NCBI GenBank assembly: GCA_964469055.1
Contig: CAYXXN010000098.1
Location: 1 to 11,452, forward strand
Source: CAYXXN01 sp964469055
GTDB lineage: Bacteria > Acidobacteriota > Thermoanaerobaculia > Multivoradales > JAHEKO01
Direction: 5' to 3'
DNA: 11,452 nt
Under the pieces are notes generated by a model. It worked only from the letters and a program-made list of their open reading frames with translations, made no database searches and was not told the DNA's origin. The position numbers and the translations under genes are program-made. The first letter of the stretch is position 1, and each line of letters begins with the position of its first letter. Of this stretch, positions 6,634-11,452 are shown in pieces.

Positions 6634-6662
6634 TATATATCAGTGCCTTAGCTCGACGGCAA
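6634..6662 (-). promoter_or_regulatory. Candidate sigma70-type promoter for the small-peptide/LPQTG/sortase block
   Basis: On the minus strand TTGCCG (6657-6662) and TATATA (6634-6639) are 17 bases apart, each matching four of six consensus positions. It is the most AT-rich spot in the intergenic region. Transcription would start near 6627 and give a leader of about 128 bases containing the 6559-6580 hairpin. A weaker plus-strand pair, TTGTGG (6613-6618) and TATATC (6636-6641), overlaps it and could serve the divergent Uma2 gene. Confidence 0.4.
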
Positions 6663-6813
6663 CGGACGCCGCGTCCTCGATCGCGGGCACCGATTTTCCC
6701 TACCCCGACCAGGGTCCGTCGTCCTGAAACGGCATTGCGACGCAGTCAGATCGCGGCACCGTTCGGCGTCTACCTCCATGGATGAGCGCGACGCGTCTCG
6801 CCCGGAGGGCCGC

Positions 6814-7431
6814 ATGTACAATCGCCCCATGCCTGTGCAGTTGCTGGCGGACGTGCCGTTGCTGCCGCCCGCGCGGCTCGGTCCCTACCGCTCCCGCGAT
6901 TACGAGGCGCTGGCCGACGAGCCGCGCTGCGAGCTCCTCTACGGAGAGCTGGTCGTGACGCCGGCACCGGCGGTGCGGCATCAAGCCGTGGTGAGCGAGC
7001 TCGGGCGCCGCCTTCATGCGTTCGCCCGCGCGCGCGGCGGGCTGGCCCTGATGTCGCCCGTCGACGTGGCTCTCTTCGACCACTCCGTGGTGCAGCCGGA
7101 CGTCGTCTACATCTCGGCCAATCGCCTGTCGATCGCCCGACGGCGCTTCGAGGGCGTGCCCGACCTGCTGATCGAGGTCCTCTCGCCCGACAGCGCGCGG
7201 CGCGATCGGCTCTGGAAGCTCAGGCTCTACGCCGAGGCCGGCGTGCGCGAGTACTGGATCGTAGACCCCGAGGCGAAGACGCTTGAGTTCCTCATCCTCG
7301 AGGACGGCCACTTCCGAGTCCAGGCGCCGGCGGAGTCGACCTACCGCTCGCCCGCGATCTCCGGCCTCGAGCTCGACCTCGGCGACTTCTGGGCCGAGAT
7401 CGACCAGACCCTGGCGGGCACTCAGGCCTAG
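6814..7431 (+). CDS. Uma2 family (DUF820) PD-(D/E)XK endonuclease-like protein
   Basis: A 205-aa protein spanning the whole Uma2 domain, a restriction-endonuclease fold common in cyanobacteria, Deinococcus and other phyla; its biological role is not settled. Visible landmarks are RCELLYGELVVTPAP near residue 40, the acidic QPDVVYIS (conserved Asp), DLLIEVLSPDS (conserved Glu) and RDRLWKLRLYAEAGVREYWI with the conserved Lys and the Tyr-Trp-Ile-Val-Asp strand. The catalytic PD-(D/E)XK set therefore looks intact. GGAGGG at 6804-6809 supports the ATG at 6814. The alternative is ATG 6829 (MPVQLL), which starts 6 bases after a TACAAT box and would be leaderless. The gene converges on the MFS gene; its stop lies in the 7428-7445 palindrome. 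Confidence 0.88.
   Translation: MYNRPMPVQLLADVPLLPPARLGPYRSRDYEALADEPRCELLYGELVVTPAPAVRHQAVVSELGRRLHAFARARGGLALMSPVDVALFDHSVVQPDVVYISANRLSIARRRFEGVPDLLIEVLSPDSARRDRLWKLRLYAEAGVREYWIVDPEAKTLEFLILEDGHFRVQAPAESTYRSPAISGLELDLGDFWAEIDQTLAGTQA
6817..6822 (+). promoter_or_regulatory. TACAAT box 6 bases before an internal Uma2 ATG
   Basis: TACAAT matches the -10 consensus at five of six positions and is followed by CGCCCC and then ATG at 6829. That spacing would put the transcription start on the ATG itself, the hallmark of a leaderless gene. No convincing -35 is present. This reading and the Shine-Dalgarno start at 6814 exclude each other. Confidence 0.35.
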
Positions 7432-7445
7432 CGTCCGGACGCTAG
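7428..7445. terminator. 18-bp perfect palindrome holding both convergent stop codons
   Basis: CTAGCGTCCGGACGCTAG reads the same on both strands. Uma2's TAG is at 7429-7431 and the MFS gene's TAG at 7442-7444, one in each arm. As RNA it forms a 7-bp stem with a CCGG loop in either direction. A bidirectional transcription stop is plausible, although T-runs are absent on both sides. Confidence 0.5.
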
Positions 7446-8731
7446 CGCGGCGCGTCGGCGCGGACCCAGATCCACAGCGCCGCCCCGACCAACGCGAAGA
7501 GGGCGCCGGTCGAGACCGCCACCGCCCAGCCGCAGCAGCCGGCGACGAGCGGCACGAGCAGGGCACCGATGCCGCCCACGACGTTGCCTCCGGTGTTCAT
7601 CAGGCCGGTGGCCGTGGCGGCGTGCTCACCACCCAAGCGCATCGCGGCCGCCCAGTAGGCGCCGTCCGTCAACTGGGTGGCGCCGAAGGCGAGCGAGAGC
7701 AGGACGACGGCGAGCGTCGGATCTCGCGCCAGGGCTCCTCCGACGAGGAGCGGCGCGCAGGCGACGAGACCTCCGACGACCGTCCACCGGCACCCGGCCC
7801 GCGCGCCCCAGCGGACGCAGAGCCGATCGCAGAGCCAGCCGCCCGCGGCCGCCGTCACCGCGCCGACCATCCACTGGGCGCCCGTGAAGGCCCCGCCCAG
7901 CTGCTGCGACACGCCGCGCACCTCCACCAGGTAGTAGAAGAACCAGTTGAAGAAAAGATAGAAGACGTAGTTGACGCAGAAATAACTCGCGGTGATGGCG
8001 AGCACCCCCGGACGCCGCAGCACGGCTCGCCACGAGACCCGCTCCCGCGGCGCGTCCGCGGCCGGCCGTGCGGCGCGGATCAGGGCCAGTTCCTCGGGGC
8101 CGACGCCGCGGTGCGCCGCGGGATCGTCGCGGTAGAGCCACCACCACAGCCCGCCGATGAGGGCGCCGAGCGGGGCCGACACCAGGAACGACTGCCGCCA
8201 CCCGAGGGTCGAGACGAGCCAGGCCACCCCGGGAGCGGCGGCCGCGCCGCCCACGGCGAGTGCCGTCGTCGAGAGGCCGTTGACGAAGGCCCAACTCGTG
8301 ACCGGAAACCAGGCGACGGTCGAGATCCCGCCCGTTACCGGGTAGAGCGGCGCCTGCGCCACCCCCATGAGGAAGCGGAGGGCGACCAACGCGCCGATCG
8401 ACGCCGCCGCGGGCAGGACTTCCGTGCCCGGCACCAGTCCGGTCAGGAGCGTCAGGATCCCCCAGGCGAGCACGGCGCCGGCGAGGGCGCGGCGCGCGCC
8501 CACTCGCTCGCCCAGGAGCCCGCCCGGGATCTGGAAGAGCCCGTACCCCCACGTGAAGGCTCCCAGCACCAGCCCGAGCTGGAGCTCCGAGAGACCGAGG
8601 TCCCGCATCATCGCCACGCCGGCGATCGACATGTTGGTGCGCAGCACGTAGGCCACGAACCCGGCCAGCAGCATCACGGCGAGCACGGTCCAGCGCACGC
8701 GGCTGGGGCGACCAGCGGTCGGCGGCGTCAC
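7442..8731 (-). CDS. MFS transporter, ACS (anion:cation symporter)-like family
   Basis: A 429-aa inner-membrane transporter with about 12 hydrophobic helices in two six-helix halves. The first-half signature is intact: NMSIAGVAMMRDLGLSELQL, then GYGLFQIPGGLLGERVGARR (the MFS motif A region between helices 2 and 3), RFLMGVAQAPLYPV in helix 4, and the GWRQSFLVSAPLGALIGGLW helix. The central loop contains RDDPAAHRGVGPEELALI, characteristic of the ACS family, which imports organic anions such as hexuronates or related acids by proton or cation symport. The substrate cannot be told. The start is a GTG at 8731 with no Shine-Dalgarno; no ATG precedes the first helix. It is transcribed divergently from the cytochrome gene, whose apparent distance is inflated by the assembly gap. 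Confidence 0.92.
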   Translation of the reverse strand: MTPPTAGRPSRVRWTVLAVMLLAGFVAYVLRTNMSIAGVAMMRDLGLSELQLGLVLGAFTWGYGLFQIPGGLLGERVGARRALAGAVLAWGILTLLTGLVPGTEVLPAAASIGALVALRFLMGVAQAPLYPVTGGISTVAWFPVTSWAFVNGLSTTALAVGGAAAAPGVAWLVSTLGWRQSFLVSAPLGALIGGLWWWLYRDDPAAHRGVGPEELALIRAARPAADAPRERVSWRAVLRRPGVLAITASYFCVNYVFYLFFNWFFYYLVEVRGVSQQLGGAFTGAQWMVGAVTAAAGGWLCDRLCVRWGARAGCRWTVVGGLVACAPLLVGGALARDPTLAVVLLSLAFGATQLTDGAYWAAAMRLGGEHAATATGLMNTGGNVVGGIGALLVPLVAGCCGWAVAVSTGALFALVGAALWIWVRADAPR

Positions 8732-8772
8732 GAGAGGATGGCGGCGAGTGTACGCGAGGGCACCGGTCGGCC
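8718..8772. repeat. First copy of 55-base contig-end overlap
   Basis: Starting GTCGGCGGCGTCACGAGAGG and ending CACCGGTCGGCC, this 55-base stretch is identical to 8873-8927. It runs straight into the Ns and covers the MFS start. It is best read as the end of one contig overlapping the next, not as a biological repeat. Confidence 0.9.
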
Positions 8773-8872
8773 NNNNNNNNNNNNNNNNNNNNNNNNNNNN
8801 NNNNNNNNNNNNNNNNNNNNNNNNNNNNNNNNNNNNNNNNNNNNNNNNNNNNNNNNNNNNNNNNNNNNNNNN
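8773..8872. other. Assembly gap of exactly 100 Ns
   Basis: One hundred Ns, a conventional placeholder length for a gap of unknown size. Identical 55-mers on both sides indicate that the true gap is probably zero or negative. Removing the Ns and one copy shortens the MFS-cytochrome intergenic region from 285 to 130 bases. Confidence 0.97.
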
Positions 8873-8927
8873 GTCGGCGGCGTCACGAGAGGATGGCGGC
8901 GAGTGTACGCGAGGGCACCGGTCGGCC
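8873..8927. repeat. Second copy of 55-base contig-end overlap
   Basis: This stretch is base-for-base identical to 8718-8772 and begins immediately after the Ns. An overlap of exactly 55 bases is a common k-mer size in de Bruijn assemblers, which supports a scaffolding artefact. The partial MFS 5' end encoded here is a duplicate and should not be annotated as a second gene. Confidence 0.9.
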
Positions 8928-8957
8928 GCGCGCCCCGGCGGCTCGGTCCCGCTCGGA

Positions 8958-8987
8958 TTGTCGGACCCGAGCCGGCTCTGCTACCCT
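8958..8987 (+). promoter_or_regulatory. Possible promoter of the cytochrome c gene
   Basis: TTGTCG (8958-8963) and TACCCT (8982-8987) lie 18 bases apart, about 30 bases before the cytochrome start. The -35 half is fair and the -10 half weak, so this is only the best candidate in a short intergenic region. Confidence 0.3.
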
Positions 8988-9016
8988 GCGCGACGATTCA
9001 GGGGAAGGAAGGAATC

Positions 9017-9697
9017 ATGAATCCGTCGTACCTGTCGTCGTTGGGTGCGTGCGCGGTGATGGCCGGGATGCTCGCGGGATGCGCTCGTCCGTCGGACGCT
9101 CCGCCCGTCGCACAGCCGGCCGCGGTGGAGCCGACCCAGGAAGCGACCGGGCCGGGCGGGTACACCGCAAAGCAGATGGCGCGCGGGGCAGAGCTGGTCG
9201 GCTTCGGCGCTTGCAACGATTGCCACACGCCGTGGGCGTTCCGCGAGGACCTGGGGATGCCCGTCCCGGACATGAGCCGCATGCTCTCCGGACATCCCGA
9301 GGGCGCGCCGGGCCCGAGCGGACAGGTCGGTCCCACGGACATCGTGTTGATCGGCCCCACCTTCACCAGCTTCCGGATGCCGTTCGGCACCGTCTATTCG
9401 GTCAACTTGACGCCCGACATGGATACCGGCACGGGCTCCTGGACCGAGCAGATGTTCGTCGACATCTTCAAGAAGGGGCGCCACCTGGGCGGCGACGGGC
9501 GCGGGATCCTGCCGCCGATGCCGTGGGTCTACTACCGCACGCTGCCGGAAAAAGACCTGGTCGCGATCTTCGCCTACCTGCGCTCGATCCCCCCGATCCG
9601 CAACAGCGTGCCGAGCCCCGAGGTGCCGGAAGAAGTGATCTGGGCGCTGCGCGACAGCTTCGACAAGCTGGTGGCGGAGTCGAGCGGGCAGCCCTGA
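9017..9697 (+). CDS. Monohaem c-type cytochrome lipoprotein
   Basis: A 226-aa electron carrier. The N-terminus is a lipoprotein signal ending in LAGC (Cys22), followed by a Pro/Ala-rich linker. A single haem-binding CNDCH sits at residues 66-70, after an ARGAELVGFGACNDCH helix typical of class I cytochromes c. The probable axial Met is in ILPPMPWVYYRTL, followed by the usual closing helix EKDLVAIFAYLRSIPPI. The long insertion between them (PTFTSFRMPFGTVYSVNLTP) resembles cytochrome subunits that serve dehydrogenases, but no dehydrogenase is adjacent, so the electron donor is unknown. It should act on the periplasmic face, anchored by lipid. The ATG at 9017 is preceded by AAGGAAGGA. The stop lies 12 bases from the convergent antitoxin stop. 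Confidence 0.93.
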   Translation: MNPSYLSSLGACAVMAGMLAGCARPSDAPPVAQPAAVEPTQEATGPGGYTAKQMARGAELVGFGACNDCHTPWAFREDLGMPVPDMSRMLSGHPEGAPGPSGQVGPTDIVLIGPTFTSFRMPFGTVYSVNLTPDMDTGTGSWTEQMFVDIFKKGRHLGGDGRGILPPMPWVYYRTLPEKDLVAIFAYLRSIPPIRNSVPSPEVPEEVIWALRDSFDKLVAESSGQP

Positions 9698-9709
9698 CCT
9701 CGGGCGAGC

Positions 9710-10105
9710 TCACCGTCGCTGTCTCGAATCCCTGCGGCCGGCTCCTCGCGGAGACTTGCGTCGCGCCCTATTTGCAGCGAGATAGGAGGTCACCGGCTCC
9801 CGGATCTCGGCTGCCAACGGAACTTGGCGCTCGATCTCGGTCCCCACGGCGAGCCTCGCCCGCCGCAGGTCGTGCTCGGCCTGGAGGCCCAGCCAGAGCT
9901 CGGCGCTGGTGCCAAAAAACCGCGCGAGGCGCAGCGCCGTGTCCGCCGTGACGCCCCGTCGCCCGCGGAGGATCTCCGAGACGCGCGTCACGGGCACTGC
10001 CAGGACGCGGGAGAGCGCATTGGCCGAGAGCCCGAAGGGCTTCATGAACTCCTCGGCCAGGATCTCGCCCGGATGAATAGGGTCTAGTCGTCGCGGCGTC
10101 GTCAT
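9710..10105 (-). CDS. higA: HigA-family antitoxin, XRE-type helix-turn-helix
   Basis: A 131-aa antitoxin that should neutralise the adjacent HigB toxin and repress the operon. The family opening IHPGEILAEEFMKPFGLSAN is followed by a helix-turn-helix (about 27-65: ALSRVLAVPVTRVSEILRGR, then GVTADTALRLARFF) and the conserved GTSAELWLGLQAEHDLRRA. The last 30 or so residues are unlike the usual short HigA end and finish in an Arg-rich tail (ANRARRKSPRGAGRRDSRQR). The Shine-Dalgarno GAGGA overlaps the toxin's TGA stop, with 7 bases between the two genes, so the genes are translationally linked. It converges on the cytochrome gene. Confidence 0.92.
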   Translation of the reverse strand: MTTPRRLDPIHPGEILAEEFMKPFGLSANALSRVLAVPVTRVSEILRGRRGVTADTALRLARFFGTSAELWLGLQAEHDLRRARLAVGTEIERQVPLAAEIREPVTSYLAANRARRKSPRGAGRRDSRQRR

Positions 10106-10112
10106 TCAGTCC

Positions 10113-10391
10113 TCAGTGGTAGTCCACGATCTCGACGTCGTACGCATCGCCGTCTCTCCACACAAAGCAGATGCGCCACTGGTCGTTGATGCGAATGCTG
10201 TGTTGACCTCGCCGATCTCCCTTGAGCGCCTCGAGTCGGTTTCCGGGCGGTACACGCAGATCCTCGAGCGACGCCGAACGATGAAGCAGCAGCAACCTAC
10301 GGCGCGCCGCCCGCTCGAACGCCCGGAAGCGCCGCACGTCGCGGTCGCCAAAGAGGGCCTCGACGTCCCGCGACCGGAACGAGCGGATCAT
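10113..10391 (-). CDS. higB: HigB-family toxin (RelE superfamily mRNA interferase)
   Basis: This 92-aa protein matches the full length of the HigB/RelE family of ribosome-dependent mRNA-cleaving toxins. Conserved stretches are visible throughout: MIRSFRSRDVEALFGDRDVR, the LEDLRVPPGNRLEALKGDRR core, GQHSIRINDQWRICFVW and the closing DAYDVEIVDYH. The basic surface and the Arg residues of the RelE fold look intact, so nothing suggests an inactive copy. It is first in the operon, the toxin-before-antitoxin order that distinguishes HigBA. There is no Shine-Dalgarno before the ATG at 10391; a TATACT box lies 9 bases upstream, so the message probably has almost no leader. Confidence 0.94.
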   Translation of the reverse strand: MIRSFRSRDVEALFGDRDVRRFRAFERAARRRLLLLHRSASLEDLRVPPGNRLEALKGDRRGQHSIRINDQWRICFVWRDGDAYDVEIVDYH

Positions 10392-10400
10392 TGACGATTG

Positions 10401-10426
10401 AGTATATCGCTTAACGGAAAACGGAA
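10401..10426 (-). promoter_or_regulatory. higBA promoter and possible operator
   Basis: On the minus strand TATACT (10401-10406) is a good -10 box (five of six), 9 bases from the toxin ATG. No clear -35 is found at the normal distance. Just upstream, AACGGAA occurs twice in tandem (10413-10419 and 10420-10426 on the plus strand). It is placed where a repressor such as HigA could cover the promoter. Operator function is inference. Confidence 0.45.
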
Positions 10427-10456
10427 CATGACCGCAGAAACATCAGAGGCCTTCGT

Positions 10457-10485
10457 TTGACGCCTGCCGGGCGCGCGCCTAGGAT
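10457..10485 (+). promoter_or_regulatory. Sigma70-type promoter of the two-gene secreted-protein operon
   Basis: TTGACG (10457-10462, five of six) and TAGGAT (10480-10485, four of six) are exactly 17 bases apart. Transcription would begin near 10492 and give a leader of about 90 bases before the ATG at 10581. It is the best-formed promoter in the window. Confidence 0.6.
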
Positions 10486-10580
10486 GGTCGCGCAGAAATC
10501 CAGAAACGGAGATCGGGCTTCGCGGAAAGGCGTCGCCGGATCTCAGGTTCAGGCGCCGCCGGCGCCGGAAGGAGGGAGTC

Positions 10581-10961
10581 ATGAAGTCGAAGTGTCTCGC
10601 CCTGTTGCTCGTTCTCGTCGGGGTCGCCGCCCTCGCCCAGCCGCTCGCCGCGGCGGACACCGCGCTGCGCATCATCATCGTCGAGACGGACGACGTGGGC
10701 GCCTACGTCGCCGAGGTCGGCCGCGGCAGGGCGCTGATGGCCGCCGCCGGCTCACAAGCCACGGTCCGGATCTGGCAGGCTCGCTTCGCGGGCGTTGAGG
10801 CCGGCACGGTCGTCGTCTCTGTCGAGTACCCAACCCTCGCCGCCCTCGCCGCGGACGACGCGCTGTTCTCCGGCAACGCCGAGATCCGGACCTGGTTGCA
10901 GGGCCTCGACGCGCTCCGCACGATCGTCTCCGACAGCCTGTACCGCGAGCTCACGCCGTAG
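10581..10961 (+). CDS. Small secreted protein, dimeric alpha/beta-barrel (ABM-like) fold likely
   Basis: A 126-aa protein with a clear signal peptide (1-25, cleavage after PLAAA). The remaining 101 residues begin with a beta-strand, RIIIVETDDVGAYVAEVGRG, then a helix with ARALMAAAGS-like spacing, then ATVRIWQARFAG, AGTVVVSVEYPTLAALAADD and a final helix with LRTIVSDSLYREL. This strand-helix-strand pattern resembles antibiotic-biosynthesis-monooxygenase-like and NIPSNAP-like alpha/beta barrels. No active-site residue can be named, so no enzyme activity is claimed. AAGGAGGGA immediately upstream supports the ATG at 10581. The cupin gene follows after 39 bases with its own ribosome site, so the two form an operon. 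Confidence 0.82.
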   Translation: MKSKCLALLLVLVGVAALAQPLAAADTALRIIIVETDDVGAYVAEVGRGRALMAAAGSQATVRIWQARFAGVEAGTVVVSVEYPTLAALAADDALFSGNAEIRTWLQGLDALRTIVSDSLYRELTP

Positions 10962-11000
10962 GGCGCGCCGCGTCACGTGGGAACACGAAAGGAGCAAGGG

Positions 11001-11390
11001 ATGTCCAAGCTCGTCAGCCTGTTGTCGCTGTCGTTGGTGCTGGTCGGCCTCTCTGCGGTGCACGCCGAGATGTCTCCCGACTCCACCGTCGCCGACCCCG
11101 AAGCGCACCAGGTCATGCTGGAGAACGACCATGTGCGCGTCCTCCGGGCCATGGCCTCGGCGGGGCACAAGAGCCCCATGCACTCGCACCCGCCGACCCT
11201 CGTCGTGAGCCTCGGCACCGCTCGGGCCCGCCTGACCCTGCCGGACGGGTCGCAGCAGATGATCGATCTCTACCCCGGCATGATCCTTTGGTTCGATGGC
11301 GGCGCGGAGCACTCCTGGGAGCTTCTCGCCGGCGAGTTGAACGTCATCGGCGTCGAGGTGAAGGCGGCGAAGGCGGCCCCGGAGCCGTAA
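11001..11390 (+). CDS. Secreted single-domain cupin
   Basis: A 129-aa protein with a signal peptide (1-22, cleavage after AVHA) followed by one cupin beta-barrel. Cupin motif 1 is recognisable as GHKSPMHSHPP (His61, His63) and motif 2 as YPGMILWFDGGAEHSWEL (His104). The Glu normally found three to four residues after the second His is missing; the sequence there is PPTLVVSLG. Metal binding would therefore rely on three His or not occur. An exported cupin of this size might bind a metal or small molecule; no substrate is evident. The ATG at 11001 has AAAGGAG 6 bases upstream. A GTG at 10977 in the same frame would put eight residues before the signal peptide and is less likely. Confidence 0.87.
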   Translation: MSKLVSLLSLSLVLVGLSAVHAEMSPDSTVADPEAHQVMLENDHVRVLRAMASAGHKSPMHSHPPTLVVSLGTARARLTLPDGSQQMIDLYPGMILWFDGGAEHSWELLAGELNVIGVEVKAAKAAPEP

Positions 11391-11452
11391 CCTCGGAGGT
11401 CGCGAGCGGTAGAGCCGAAAGGACGTCGAACAGTTCGCTCGGCCGGAGCCCC

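Noticed and set aside
8718..8927. A biological direct repeat, such as an attachment site or transposon target duplication
   Set aside because: The copies are exactly 55 bases and abut the Ns on both sides, which fits contig-end overlap. No integrase or transposase is nearby.
7283..9016. A plus-strand frame running from inside Uma2 through the Ns into the cytochrome gene
   Set aside because: It is antisense to the MFS gene, passes through 100 Ns, and the cytochrome has its own Shine-Dalgarno and lipoprotein signal at 9017.
1..11452. CRISPR array, tRNA or rRNA gene, insertion sequence
   Set aside because: No regularly spaced repeats, cloverleaf-like segments, rRNA-like stretches or transposase motifs were found on either strand by reading.

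Overview
The window is GC-rich bacterial DNA (by eye close to 70% GC) and densely packed with genes. It carries several lipobox lipoproteins, an ASPIC/UnbV-plus-TPR pair, a lone P-domain protein, a Uma2 nuclease and, unusually for such a genome, a sortase beside an LPxTG protein. This mix suggests a diderm soil or sediment lineage such as Acidobacteriota (Thermoanaerobaculia-like). That placement is inference from gene content; there is no rRNA or other phylogenetic marker here. The run of Ns flanked by an identical 55-base sequence shows the window comes from a scaffolded draft assembly, possibly a metagenome bin.

Layout. (1) Positions 53-6499, all on the minus strand, form a block of exported proteins. 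In transcription order they are: a 58-aa secreted peptide, an LPQTG-anchored surface protein, a single-pass sortase, a secreted protein of unknown function, a secreted P-domain protein, an FG-GAP/VCBS-ASPIC/UnbV lipoprotein, and a TPR lipoprotein whose start overlaps the preceding stop. Inverted repeats at 6261-6314, 5426-5453 and 3393-3422 divide the block, so it is probably two or three transcription units. (2) Positions 6500-6813 form a divergent regulatory region with a candidate promoter for the block and a 9-bp hairpin. (3) Positions 6814-8731 hold a Uma2-family nuclease and an MFS transporter facing each other; both stop codons lie inside one perfect 18-bp palindrome. (4) Positions 8718-8927 are an assembly artefact: 100 Ns between two identical 55-mers. 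(5) Positions 9017-10391 hold a monohaem cytochrome c lipoprotein facing a HigBA toxin-antitoxin pair. (6) Positions 10457-11390 hold a two-gene operon of small secreted proteins, one like a dimeric alpha/beta barrel and one a cupin, behind a recognisable sigma70-type promoter.

How the genes fit together. The clearest functional unit is the LPQTG protein and the sortase, which should covalently process or anchor it. The small secreted peptide upstream shares the same leader region and may belong to that unit. The ASPIC/UnbV and TPR lipoproteins are translationally coupled and probably act together at the cell envelope. HigBA is a standard toxin-first type II module whose toxin start appears nearly leaderless. 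No tRNA, rRNA, insertion sequence or CRISPR array was seen, and no gene-free stretch exceeds about 300 bases. The last 62 bases (11391-11452) hold nothing I can identify.
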